A DNA stretch of 54,888 nucleotides from a virus: the IMG/VR virus record IMGVR_UViG_3300020472_000033, positions 1 to 54,888 of that record, one strand, 5' to 3'. The notes under the pieces were generated by a model. The model saw nothing but the letters and a program-made list of their open reading frames with translations. It did no database searches and was not told the DNA's origin. Shown one piece after another: positions 19,866-29,141 of this stretch. The position numbers and the translations under genes were made by a program. Position 1 is the first letter of the stretch; the number at the start of each line of letters is the position of its first letter.

Positions 19866-20846
19866 ATGATATGTGGCCAAAGTACAGAGTTTAAAAATAT
19901 TTTAGAAAAATTTGATAATTTAGAATCTCAAATAACTGGTGGTTTGGAAACTACTGCTTCAGCTTTAGCTGCAAATTTAAATGTTGATTTAAATCTATTA
20001 GATTTAGATGTTCAAAAAATGATCCCAGCATTACCTACTGTGGAAGGTTTAAGTTTAACAGACCAAATGAATAATTTATTATCTATGGGTGCTGGTACTA
20101 TTGATTATACATCACAACTTGCAAGTATAACAAAGAATTTTGGCCCAGCTTTAACAACTGCTGGATATAGTTTGGATAGTATTGTCTCTGAAGCAGCTGC
20201 AGCTTTAGGTGGTGGTTTGGATATATGTGGAAGTATACCTAATATGAATTTACCGTCTGGAGCTACAGATGCAATAGAAGAAGCAAAAAAGGCTTTAGAA
20301 CCTACTATAGATTCTCTTTCGGAAACAATATCTGAAGTTGCAACTAGTACAGAAATGGAAAATCTTAAAAAGTCTTTGGAAGATACAGCTGCAAAATGGA
20401 AATCGGAAAGTGGTAGTATACCTTCCGCTCTAAAGGAATCAAAAGAAACTATACAAGTTGCTTATGAGGCTGGAATAAAGGATGTTGCATCGGCCGCTTC
20501 TATGGTAACTAAAAGTGATGCTGGAAAAGCAAGTAGTAGGTCTAATTTTAATTCTAAAGGAGTTGCAACTCAACGATCTTTGATACACATGACGTTTAAA
20601 ACTGGTGGTAAAGAAAAAATTTCTATGCCTAATTGGCCTGAAATAACATTAAATCATGAACCTTTAAATGTTTTATCAATACGTGTTGTGGAAAAAGAAG
20701 GAAATTCATACAAAGGTCGTAGAATTACAGATTATTCAATATCTGGTAAAACATTATTTCTAGGAGATTTAAATCCTGTAGATCAGTTTCATTCAGTAAG
20801 TGTTATATATTGGGGTTTAGATACAGTGGATAGCAGATGGGCATAA
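19866..20846 (+). CDS. Virion or baseplate protein, unknown function
   Basis: 326 residues. A helical first part (SLLE, Ala/Ser-rich segments up to about residue 225) is followed by a basic, beta-rich C-terminal domain (MTFKTGGKEKISMPNWPEITLNH, then VSVIYWGLDTVDSRW). A Cys pair occurs at 3 and about 121. It lies between the spike tip and gp25 and is probably structural. Its stop region overlaps the next start. Not recognised. Confidence 0.6.
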   Translation: MICGQSTEFKNILEKFDNLESQITGGLETTASALAANLNVDLNLLDLDVQKMIPALPTVEGLSLTDQMNNLLSMGAGTIDYTSQLASITKNFGPALTTAGYSLDSIVSEAAAALGGGLDICGSIPNMNLPSGATDAIEEAKKALEPTIDSLSETISEVATSTEMENLKKSLEDTAAKWKSESGSIPSALKESKETIQVAYEAGIKDVASAASMVTKSDAGKASSRSNFNSKGVATQRSLIHMTFKTGGKEKISMPNWPEITLNHEPLNVLSIRVVEKEGNSYKGRRITDYSISGKTLFLGDLNPVDQFHSVSVIYWGLDTVDSRWA

Positions 20847-21055
20847 TGTATATAATAAAAAGGAAGATTCTAGTCACCTTGAATGTCTACTATTGGTTGC
20901 CAGATTACCAAAACATTTTACAGCAGTTTGTTTGGCAAACATTAGATACTAAACCAAAATACCCAAGGGTACATAAATTTTTAGATTATTGGCATAACAA
21001 TATAGATGCTATAGTAAATGAAGTTCAAATATGTGAAAATGAAAGGAACACATAA
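20846..21055 (+). CDS. Small conserved-type protein, unknown function
   Basis: 69 residues from ATG 20846, which overlaps the previous stop (TAATG); an in-frame ATG at 20837 is also possible. Aromatic-rich: NVYYWLPDYQNILQQFVWQTLD, then YPRVHKFLDYWHNNIDAIVNE. Proteins with this YYW-pattern recur just upstream of gp25 in T4-like marine phages by memory of gene order, so a baseplate-assembly role is inferred. It is coupled to the next gene (TAATG). Confidence 0.58.
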   Translation: MYIIKRKILVTLNVYYWLPDYQNILQQFVWQTLDTKPKYPRVHKFLDYWHNNIDAIVNEVQICENERNT

Positions 21056-21327
21056 TGGGAAAGAAAAAGAAAAGTGAAGGATACACCTCAAAAGGTGAAC
21101 ATAAAAATGTTAATAAAAGTATACTAAAAGCAATGCGAAGGGATTATTTAAAGTCTGGTCAAAGGTTATCTAACCAACAAAAGGCCTTTTCTTTAGGTAA
21201 AAGAGTTATGGTTACCATTCCAAATCCTAGTGCTAAAGTGGAGACTAACAAACCTTTTATTCGTGTAACTGCAAAAGAGGCTGGTTGGAAAAAACAAGAA
21301 GCATTTAGGATGAAACAGGAGGGTTAG
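21055..21327 (+). CDS. Small basic protein before gp25
   Basis: 90 residues, strongly basic (MGKKKKSEGYTSKGEHKNVNKS), then LKAMRRDYLKSGQRLSNQQKAFSLGKRVMV and VTAKEAGWKKQEAF. The basic helix could bind DNA or another acidic partner. It is translationally coupled to the preceding gene. A late promoter follows it before gp25. Unrecognised beyond its conserved position. Confidence 0.6.
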   Translation: MGKKKKSEGYTSKGEHKNVNKSILKAMRRDYLKSGQRLSNQQKAFSLGKRVMVTIPNPSAKVETNKPFIRVTAKEAGWKKQEAFRMKQEG

Positions 21328-21330
21328 TAT

Positions 21331-21338
21331 TATAAATA
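21331..21338 (+). promoter_or_regulatory. Late promoter for gp25
   Basis: TATAAATA, 26 nt before the gp25 ATG. The RNA would begin near 21344, just where the CCTATAGG palindrome and the TAGGAG ribosome site (21345-21350) lie. Confidence 0.72.
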
Positions 21339-21356
21339 ATCCTATAGGAGTCTAAA

Positions 21357-21785
21357 ATGGCAATTATAGATGCACAACTTACGAATAATTCAGAACGTAA
21401 TGCACAAAGATATAAAGATTTGGATTTATTTTTTGCTTTTAAGTCCTCTACTAAAGATATTAATAAAGTAACGGATATCTTAGCAGTAAAAAGATCAGTT
21501 AGAAATCTTATATTAACAAATAATTATGAAAAACCTTTTCATCCAGAAATAGGTTCTGGTATTAGAGGACTTCTTTTTGAGCCATTAACTCCAATTACAG
21601 CAGCTGTTTTATCTAGAAAAGTAGAAGATGTTATAGAAAATTTTGAACCAAGGGCAAGATTAATTGGTGTACGGGCTTATCCCAATTTAGATAAAAATGC
21701 CTATGAAATTACTGTAGAATTTTATGTTGTAAATGCACCCACAGAATTAGTAAACATGGATATGTTGTTAGAGAGAGTACGATAA
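21357..21785 (+). CDS. 25: Baseplate wedge gp25
   Basis: 142 residues; T4 gp25 has 132. The gp25 core is clear: AVKRSVRNLILTNNYEKPFHPEIGSGIRGLLFEP, then SRKVEDVIENFEPRARLIGV and EITVEFYVVN. gp25 links wedge and inner ring and helps nucleate the sheath. The ATG has TAGGAG upstream, and the stop overlaps the gp6 start (ATAATG). Confidence 0.95.
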   Translation: MAIIDAQLTNNSERNAQRYKDLDLFFAFKSSTKDINKVTDILAVKRSVRNLILTNNYEKPFHPEIGSGIRGLLFEPLTPITAAVLSRKVEDVIENFEPRARLIGVRAYPNLDKNAYEITVEFYVVNAPTELVNMDMLLERVR

Positions 21786-23689
21786 TGGCCAATAATAAAA
21801 AATTAAGAGTAACAGAGTTTGATTTTGATGATATTAAATCAAACCTAAAAACCTTTTTAAAAAATCAAACGGAATTTACGGATTATGATTTTGAAGGTTC
21901 TGGAATGTCCGCTTTGTTAGATGTTCTTGCGTATAATACTCATTATCTTGGGTACAATATGAATATGTTAGCAAATGAAATGTTTCTAGATAGTTCTGTT
22001 TTAAGGTCTAGTGCTGTATCACACGCAAAAACACTAGGATATGAACCATCTTCTTCTACAACTGCTACTGCATCTGTTACTGTTAATTTAAATACTACTT
22101 CTGTAACAACTGCTACAATGCCAGCTGGTACTAAATTTTCAACTAAAATTTTAGATAAGAATTATTCTTTTGTAACTTTAGATGATGTTACTGCTTCAAA
22201 TATAGGAACTACTATTCCATATGAGAATATAAAAATATATGAAGGTAGTTTAATTACTAGTCGGTACATTGTGGACACTAATGATATTGCTCAAAAATTT
22301 ATTATTAATGATCCAAATATAGATACATCAACATTACGAGTTAAAGTTCAAAATTCTGCTTCAGACAGTACTATTTTAGTATATACAAAAACAACAGATA
22401 TCACCCAAGTATCATCTTCATCACAAACTTTTTGGTTACAAGAAATAGATGGTGGTAGATTTGAAGTTTATTTTGGTGATGGGGTTATTGGTAAAAAATT
22501 AGAGGATGGTAATATTGTATTGCTAACATATGTTGTTTCTAATAAAGAACTAGGAAATGGGGCTTCAACTTTTACAAATACTGGAGCTATTGCTACTGTT
22601 TCAGATATAACTGTAACAACTATTGCATCTTCTACAGGAGGTGCTGAAAGGGAAAGTATATCATCTATTAAAACAAATGCACCTTTAGATTATGCTTCTC
22701 AAGGCAGAGCTGTTACTACAGAAGATTATAAGGTTTATGTTAAAAAATTATACGCAAATACTGAGTCTGTACAAGTATGGGGCGGAGAAAATGGATCATT
22801 TGATTCTAGTTTAGGAGTAGTTAGTACTCCAGAATACGGTAAAGTTTTTATTTCAGTTAAAACAACTACAGGAAATAATTTAACATCAGCTGAAAAATCA
22901 TCTATAGAAACACAATTAGGCAGATATAAAGTAGCATCTATTACACCTGTAGTTGTTGATCCAGAAACTACATATTTAATATTAATTACAAAGTTTAAAT
23001 ACAATCAAAATGCAACTACCAAAACTTCAGAGGATTTAGTTAATTCTGTTAATAATACTTTAACAAATTATAACAATAATACTTTGAAAAAATTTAATAG
23101 TGTGTTTAGACATTCAGAAATTACCAGTTTTATTGATAACTCTCATACTAGTATTTTAAACAATCAAACTACTGTTAATTTAGGTAAGTTTATAACACCA
23201 ACTTTAAATTCTAAAGTTGGATATAATATTATTTTTTCAAATAAACTTTTTAATCCGTACAGTGGTTATAATGACACAAAAGGTGGTATTTTAGCTTCCA
23301 CAGGATTTTTTATAAGTGGAGATGCTACTAATGAACATTTTTTTGATGATGATGGAAAAGGAAATTTAAGATTATATTATATGGTAGGAAGTTCAAGAGT
23401 ATATACAAATGCTACTGCTGGTACAGTAGATTATGCTGATGGTAGTGTTGCTATTACATCTCTTAATATAACTTCTATTTCTAAAGTTGATGGTGTAGCT
23501 TCCACAAAAATTAGAATTACAGTAGTTCCAGAATCAAAGGACATTGTTCCTGTACGTAATCAAGTTTTAGAAATTGATTTAATTAATACTTCTATTGTAG
23601 GAGAAGTTGATACTATAGCATCTGGAGATGTTGGTGCTTCTGGTACATATACAACAAATTCTTCTTTCCCAACAAATCAGGCGTTCTAA
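21785..23689 (+). CDS. 6: Baseplate wedge gp6
   Basis: 634 residues; T4 gp6 is 660. The N-terminus has FDFDDIKSNLKTFLKNQTEFTDYDFEGSG and LLDVLAYNTHYLGYNMNMLANEMFLDSS, the hallmark of gp6/gpJ-type proteins, then TLGYEPSSSTTATASV and a beta-rich middle; EVYFGDGVIGKKLEDGN and AVTTEDYKVYVKKLYAN come later. gp6 dimers make the continuous baseplate ring. Coupled to gp25. Confidence 0.94.
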   Translation: MANNKKLRVTEFDFDDIKSNLKTFLKNQTEFTDYDFEGSGMSALLDVLAYNTHYLGYNMNMLANEMFLDSSVLRSSAVSHAKTLGYEPSSSTTATASVTVNLNTTSVTTATMPAGTKFSTKILDKNYSFVTLDDVTASNIGTTIPYENIKIYEGSLITSRYIVDTNDIAQKFIINDPNIDTSTLRVKVQNSASDSTILVYTKTTDITQVSSSSQTFWLQEIDGGRFEVYFGDGVIGKKLEDGNIVLLTYVVSNKELGNGASTFTNTGAIATVSDITVTTIASSTGGAERESISSIKTNAPLDYASQGRAVTTEDYKVYVKKLYANTESVQVWGGENGSFDSSLGVVSTPEYGKVFISVKTTTGNNLTSAEKSSIETQLGRYKVASITPVVVDPETTYLILITKFKYNQNATTKTSEDLVNSVNNTLTNYNNNTLKKFNSVFRHSEITSFIDNSHTSILNNQTTVNLGKFITPTLNSKVGYNIIFSNKLFNPYSGYNDTKGGILASTGFFISGDATNEHFFDDDGKGNLRLYYMVGSSRVYTNATAGTVDYADGSVAITSLNITSISKVDGVASTKIRITVVPESKDIVPVRNQVLEIDLINTSIVGEVDTIASGDVGASGTYTTNSSFPTNQAF

Positions 23690-23692
23690 ACA

Positions 23693-26600
23693 ATGAGTAT
23701 GAATGAAACAAAATTGGTGACTAAAGTTTCACCTTTGATAGAAGGTCAAGTGCCTGACTTTATTCAGGCCGATCATTCAAAGTTTGTTTCTTTCTTAACT
23801 TCTTATTACCAATTTTTAGAATCAGGCGAATTAAAACTAACACTATCAATTGATAGGTTACGTTCTGAAGTTGAAAGTTTAGACTATATTTTAGAAGAAG
23901 GTGGAGATAAAATTGTTCTAGAGGAAGGTGCTGGTTCAACTGGTAAATTTGTTAATAATGAAACTATTACTGGTTCTATTTCTAAAGCTACTGCTAAAGT
24001 TCTTGTTGAAGATACAAGTAACGGAAGAATTTTTATATCATCTAACCAAAGATTTGAAACTGGTGAAACTGTAACTGGTTCTGTTTCTGGTGCTGTTGGT
24101 ACTGTAACTTCATATCGTGGAAACCCTATTCAAAATATTCAACAATTATTAGAATATGCAAATGTAGATAATACAATCTTTGATTTCTTAGATAATTTCC
24201 GTGACCAGTTTATGAACGCAATTCCATCAACTCTTGCTGATGGTGTTTCAAAAAGAAAATTATTAAAAACTATAAAACAGTTATATACAGCAAAAGGAAC
24301 TTCTGAAGGACACAAAACCTTTTTACGGATGATACTAAATCAAGAAGCAGATATTTATTATCCAGAAGTTGATATGTTAAGGGTTTCTGACGGCCAATGG
24401 AATTATATAACTTCTTTAAGAGTCACAGCTCAAGTAAATTCCAATTCAGATGAGATTCTTAATCAACAAATTACAGGAGCAATTTCTGGAGCTACTGCTA
24501 TAGTTGTATCAATAGTAGGATTTTCTCAAGGAACAGATTCTATTTCTGAATTAGAAATAGATCCTAATTCTTTAAATGGTAGTTTTATAGATGGAGAAAC
24601 TATTACTGCTGTTTCAACTACAAGAGATATTCTTCAAAAATTTACTGTTAGAAAAATTGTTAATAATGGTACAATATTAGATAAAGGTATATTGCATACA
24701 TCAAATGAAGCTATTAGTTTACAGAGTACAGGTAATACATATGCAGAGGCTAGAATTGATGTTGTAGATGTAGGTTCTCTTAAATCTGTTTATGTAGATG
24801 AAGGTGGTAGTGGTTATAGAATTGGAGATGCTTTAACTTTTACTGGTGGCGGAGCAAATAGTAGTACTGCAGCTGGTTTTGTTGGAACTACTGGTTCTTT
24901 TTTAATACTAGAAGATGGTAATAATATTTTAAGTGAAGATACAACTTCACAATCATTTGTTCCTTTAGATATAGGATTAGAATCTGCTACTGTTCCTCTT
25001 GCTAATGGAACTTTTGTGGATGGTAATAAATTATTATTAGATAGAACACATACTAGCGGAACTGATGCTAATCATCATCTTGTACACGAAATTTCTGAGT
25101 GGAATATAAATTTAGACCAATGGAGCTCTATTGATGGTGACCAAATAGTTTTAGAAGAAGGTACTGACCCCACATCTAATGATGCTATTTCTAAAGTTTA
25201 TTTAACAAATGAAGGAAATGGATATTCTTCATTACCTACAATTGGAGTTACTTCAACTTTGGGAACAGGTGCTAAAATTATTGCAACTACTGATGATATA
25301 GGAAGAGCTCTTTCTGTAAAAATTACTGACCCAGGCTTTAATTATCCTATTGCACCAGAAGCTACTTTTTATACACATCTAATATTAAGAGATGTAACTA
25401 ATACAACATTTACTTCTGGAAGTTTATTAACAACTAATACTGGCACTGTTTATACTTATAATAATAATCCACAAATACTTTCAGTATTGTTAGATAATAG
25501 TGGAGATATTTTAACAGAGGATGGGAAAGATATTTGTTTTGAAGATGGTGATAAATTAACTTCTGAAGGTTCTGTTTTAGAAGGAGAAACTATTACTTGT
25601 GCTTCTGGCGGAACTGGAAAAGTACTTGTATCGGATACAGGTAATAGTAAACTAGATGTTGGTACACTAATATCATATCCTGGCGATTATACATCTTATC
25701 GTAATAAAATTGGTGAATCAGTTGTAAGAATACAAGATTCTAAATATTACCAACAATTCTCCTATGAAGTAAGAGTTGGCGCAGCTTTAGTTGAGTATAT
25801 GGATTCTTTAAAGAAAGCTGTTCATCCTTCTGGATTTTTACCTTTTGGTAAAGTTTCTATAGCTTCTCAAGTATCAGCTGCATTAAGTATTCCAGCTGGT
25901 AAAGATGTACCAGACTTTACTGCTGATACAGAAACCTTTACACCAGAACTTGCAAGTACATTTGAAAATCTCTTTACAACAGTTTTTGGTAGAAGACTTG
26001 GAACTGAGACTGATGGTAGTGTTTTTCCTGTAGAAGAAGCAAATCTACTTTTGGAGGATAATCAATTTGTTCTTTTGGAAGATGGTGAAAAAATTATTAC
26101 TACCAGACCTAATTCACTTGAAGGTTCAAGTACTAATTTATCTGAAGGTGAAAGAGATGTAACTTTAAAACAAAAAACAGAAATTGTATTGTCAATGCCT
26201 ACGACAAATACATCTAATCCAAATGCTTTAAAAAATCTTAATATACATCCTTTCTTTGGGTCTGCATTAACAATAGAACTTGAAACACAAACACAAGTTG
26301 AGGGTTCTTCTGTAACCTTTGATGATACTCAACCAGACGGTGCTGGTGGTGAAGATTTCTCTGATACTGGAATAGATTTTTCTAGTGGAAATACGCCAGG
26401 AGGTAGTTTGGTATTAAATGGAGAATATTCTGATCTAGCTTATGAAACAAATACCCTTATGAATACATTTGAAAATATTATGATAGAAGAAAGAGATAGG
26501 AGAGATGAAAGTGGCCCAAGATTTGACCTTATTGGTAATATAAGGTTTAATGAATTTTTAACTTATAATAATATTAACTTTGTTCAAGAAGATGGTGATA

Positions 26601-26764
26601 GATTAATGCAAGAGGACGGCAGTGCTGCTGGTTCTGGAACTTATGGAGAACGTCTAATATCTGAAGAACATGAACAAACTGCACAACTTCCTTCTTCAGT
26701 TTATACCCATTCTTTAGAAAAAATCGCTACTTATCATTCTGTAATAGATATTGGTCAAGTTTAG
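23693..26764 (+). CDS. 7: Baseplate wedge initiator, gp7-like (probable)
   Basis: 1023 residues, almost the length of T4 gp7 (1032). The N-terminus has VSPLIEGQVPDFIQADHSKFVSFLTSYYQFLE, and about 155-215 DFLDNFRDQFMNAIPSTLADGVSKRKLLKTIKQLYTAKGTSEG then FLRMILNQEADIYYPE, a pattern typical of the protein after gp6 in marine T4-like phages. A repeated motif of the form (I/L)LE(E/D)G appears at least six times through the length. In T4 gp7 begins wedge assembly with gp10. Order gp6 then gp7 supports the name, not direct identity to T4. Confidence 0.72.
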   Translation: MSMNETKLVTKVSPLIEGQVPDFIQADHSKFVSFLTSYYQFLESGELKLTLSIDRLRSEVESLDYILEEGGDKIVLEEGAGSTGKFVNNETITGSISKATAKVLVEDTSNGRIFISSNQRFETGETVTGSVSGAVGTVTSYRGNPIQNIQQLLEYANVDNTIFDFLDNFRDQFMNAIPSTLADGVSKRKLLKTIKQLYTAKGTSEGHKTFLRMILNQEADIYYPEVDMLRVSDGQWNYITSLRVTAQVNSNSDEILNQQITGAISGATAIVVSIVGFSQGTDSISELEIDPNSLNGSFIDGETITAVSTTRDILQKFTVRKIVNNGTILDKGILHTSNEAISLQSTGNTYAEARIDVVDVGSLKSVYVDEGGSGYRIGDALTFTGGGANSSTAAGFVGTTGSFLILEDGNNILSEDTTSQSFVPLDIGLESATVPLANGTFVDGNKLLLDRTHTSGTDANHHLVHEISEWNINLDQWSSIDGDQIVLEEGTDPTSNDAISKVYLTNEGNGYSSLPTIGVTSTLGTGAKIIATTDDIGRALSVKITDPGFNYPIAPEATFYTHLILRDVTNTTFTSGSLLTTNTGTVYTYNNNPQILSVLLDNSGDILTEDGKDICFEDGDKLTSEGSVLEGETITCASGGTGKVLVSDTGNSKLDVGTLISYPGDYTSYRNKIGESVVRIQDSKYYQQFSYEVRVGAALVEYMDSLKKAVHPSGFLPFGKVSIASQVSAALSIPAGKDVPDFTADTETFTPELASTFENLFTTVFGRRLGTETDGSVFPVEEANLLLEDNQFVLLEDGEKIITTRPNSLEGSSTNLSEGERDVTLKQKTEIVLSMPTTNTSNPNALKNLNIHPFFGSALTIELETQTQVEGSSVTFDDTQPDGAGGEDFSDTGIDFSSGNTPGGSLVLNGEYSDLAYETNTLMNTFENIMIEERDRRDESGPRFDLIGNIRFNEFLTYNNINFVQEDGDRLMQEDGSAAGSGTYGERLISEEHEQTAQLPSSVYTHSLEKIATYHSVIDIGQV

Positions 26765-26767
26765 ATG

Positions 26768-26775
26768 TATAAATA
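26768..26775 (+). promoter_or_regulatory. Late promoter
   Basis: TATAAATA, 24 nt before the ATG at 26792 and just after the stop of the gp7-like gene. RNA would begin near 26781, leaving the AAAAAGGAAT ribosome site at its 5' end. Confidence 0.72.
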
Positions 26776-26791
26776 ATAAAAAGGAATTAAA

Positions 26792-27574
26792 ATGGCATTT
26801 CAAGAAATAAATCGTGGTACTGGAGCTGATACTGGTGATGGCGATTCACTACGAGCTGGTGGATTAAAGGTAAATACTAATTTAGGAGAAATATATAATG
26901 CAATCGGAACTGGTTCTGCTGCTGGTTCAACGATTTGTACTGGAATAAGTGCTTCTGCAACTGTTATAACTCTTACGGCCCCTGTTCTTACAAATGCTAC
27001 TGCTACAAATATTAAAGGTGGCGGAAATAATACTAATGGACATACTGTTCCGAATTTAGCTGATGATACTTTTACTCTTATAGGTGCTACACAAACACTA
27101 ACAGGTAAGACTCTTACAAACCCAACAATTAATGCTGCTACTTTAACAGGAACGGTTGCTTCAACAGCAACTGTAACTGGTACTTTAGATTTAAGTGGTA
27201 CTGTCTTACAAGGAACAAATGCTTTAGTTTTTGAAGGTTCTGGTGATGATGCTCATGAAACAACATTTGCAATCACGAATCCAACTGTATCCGATAAAAC
27301 TATTACGTTTCCAGATACGACAGGAATGGTTCTATTAGATAGTACATTAGGAACATTTGATTATACTGTCGGTACAAGGTCTATGTCAACGGAAGATTGG
27401 GTTCAAGAATCTGGAGTTGCTGCTAGTTATGTTGATGGTATTAATACAGAAAGCACAATAGGTGACAAACTCCTAGAAGAAACAGATGGAGATAATCTTA
27501 AAATGGAAACACCATTTATAAAAATATTAACCAGTGGTGGAGCTGTGGTAAAAGTTGTCTACGGAGCAATATAA
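26792..27574 (+). CDS. Tail fibre-like structural protein
   Basis: 260 residues, rich in Thr, Ala, Gly and Ser, with a regular pattern GTVASTATVTGTLDLSGTVLQGTNAL, then DKTITFPDTTGMVLLD and a C-terminal GDKLLEETDGDN. The TITFPDTTG segment is common in phage fibre and baseplate-decoration proteins. The beginning FQEINRGTGADTGDGDSLRAGG is typical of marine phage fibre N-termini. It probably trimerises and joins the baseplate, but the exact role is unknown. Confidence 0.72.
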   Translation: MAFQEINRGTGADTGDGDSLRAGGLKVNTNLGEIYNAIGTGSAAGSTICTGISASATVITLTAPVLTNATATNIKGGGNNTNGHTVPNLADDTFTLIGATQTLTGKTLTNPTINAATLTGTVASTATVTGTLDLSGTVLQGTNALVFEGSGDDAHETTFAITNPTVSDKTITFPDTTGMVLLDSTLGTFDYTVGTRSMSTEDWVQESGVAASYVDGINTESTIGDKLLEETDGDNLKMETPFIKILTSGGAVVKVVYGAI

Positions 27575-27577
27575 ATA
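27570..27577 (+). promoter_or_regulatory. Late promoter for gp8
   Basis: TATAAATA overlapping the stop codon of the preceding gene and 27 nt before the gp8 ATG. RNA would begin near 27583. Confidence 0.72.
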
Positions 27578-27596
27578 AAGTTAAGGAAAAAACAAA

Positions 27597-29138
27597 ATGG
27601 CTGCAATAATTACAGAAAATTTTAGATACGAAAATGCCAATATTTTCAAAACCGATGTAGAAAGTGGTTCAGATAAATATTGGCTTTTTATAGGAAAAGC
27701 TACTCCATTCTCTGTAGCAAATGATGGAACTGGAGCTAGTGATTCGGCACCTCCAACAACTTACGATGAAGTTGCAAATAATAGTTATTATTGGGATGAT
27801 ATGTTAGCAGCTAAACATATTGCCAGTACTGATGTTGCTTTTGTCGTTCCTCGTAGAAATTGGACAGCTAGTGCTAGATATGATATGTATGAACATAATG
27901 TTAGTGGAACTAATTTAACATATTCTGGTGTTAATAATATTTATTCTTCTACTTTCTATTTTATGACTACTGAATATAAAATATATAAAGTTTTACATAA
28001 TGGTAATACAGGTGAGGGTAGTGCAGCTGCTGTATATTCTGGTGGGGTGGCTCCAGCTTTTACAGATAATTCTCCACAATTTCACGGAGGATACCTTTTA
28101 CAATATGTGTGTACTATTAGTACAGGAGATGTTGAGAAATTTTTAACTACTGATTTTATGCCAATTAAAACAAATTCTACAGTTGCTGCTGCTCAATCTA
28201 CTATGGGTACTGGTCGTATCCAATCTTTATTAGTCACTCCTGGCACTGGTTATAATAACGGTACATTTTATACACCAATTCAAGGGGATGGTACAAATGC
28301 TGGAACAGCAGATGGTGCTATTGTTAAAGTCATAACTTCTGGAAATAGTATTACTGCATTTAGTTCTGGTGGAACTAATATGCATGACAATTTACTTACT
28401 AAACGTGGTGGGTATACTTATGGAACAATTAATTTAAATAATTGTTTTTCTAATGCTACTTTAGCTACTCCTGCTACAATCCATTCTTCACCTCCTGTTA
28501 ATGCAATCATACCTATTATTGATCCTAAAGGTGGCCACGGTAGTAATGCTCCAAAAGAATTAGGTGCTCATTATGTAATGTCAAATACTACTTTATCTGG
28601 TGCTGAAGGTTCTGGTGATTTTAACACTGTTAATGATTTTCGTAGAGTTGGTATTGTAAAAAGTCCATTTGATTATGGAACAACCAATATTTCTGCTACT
28701 GGTACAAAACGACAAACGTATTGTGTTAATTTTGCTTCTTCTAGTAATAACTTTACCGTTGATGAAGAAATCCGACAAGCATCAACTGGTGCTATAGGTA
28801 GGGTAGTTCGTTGGGATGCTGCCAATAAAAATCTTTATTATCAACAAGAAAGACATAATCTTTATGGAACAAATGACGGTACATATTTAACTGGTAAGAA
28901 AGGTTCTTATAAAGCTTTTTCTGGAACAAATACAATTACAGGACAAACATCTTCACCAACACCTACTGGTACGCCTTCTACTACTACTGGAGCTGTAGGT
29001 GGTGTCACTTTTGCAAGTGGTTATGCTACTCCAGAAATGGCGTTTGATAGTGGTGACATACTTTATATAGAAAATCGTAAACCAATATATCGTGCTACAG
29101 ACCAAACAGAAGATGTAAAAATTATAGTGGAATTTTAA
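27597..29138 (+). CDS. 8: Baseplate wedge gp8
   Basis: 513 residues; longer than T4 gp8 (334), as in marine T4-like phages. It starts MAAIITENFRYENANIFKTDVE, then YWLFIGKATPFS, DMLAAKHIASTDVAFVVPRRNW and YDMYEHNVSGTNLTYSG, a run shared with gp8 proteins of T4-like cyanophages; the second half is a Gly/Thr/Ser-rich beta region. gp8 sits at the wedge periphery with gp10 and gp7. The stop precedes the next ATG by three bases. Confidence 0.86.
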   Translation: MAAIITENFRYENANIFKTDVESGSDKYWLFIGKATPFSVANDGTGASDSAPPTTYDEVANNSYYWDDMLAAKHIASTDVAFVVPRRNWTASARYDMYEHNVSGTNLTYSGVNNIYSSTFYFMTTEYKIYKVLHNGNTGEGSAAAVYSGGVAPAFTDNSPQFHGGYLLQYVCTISTGDVEKFLTTDFMPIKTNSTVAAAQSTMGTGRIQSLLVTPGTGYNNGTFYTPIQGDGTNAGTADGAIVKVITSGNSITAFSSGGTNMHDNLLTKRGGYTYGTINLNNCFSNATLATPATIHSSPPVNAIIPIIDPKGGHGSNAPKELGAHYVMSNTTLSGAEGSGDFNTVNDFRRVGIVKSPFDYGTTNISATGTKRQTYCVNFASSSNNFTVDEEIRQASTGAIGRVVRWDAANKNLYYQQERHNLYGTNDGTYLTGKKGSYKAFSGTNTITGQTSSPTPTGTPSTTTGAVGGVTFASGYATPEMAFDSGDILYIENRKPIYRATDQTEDVKIIVEF

Positions 29139-29141
29139 AAA

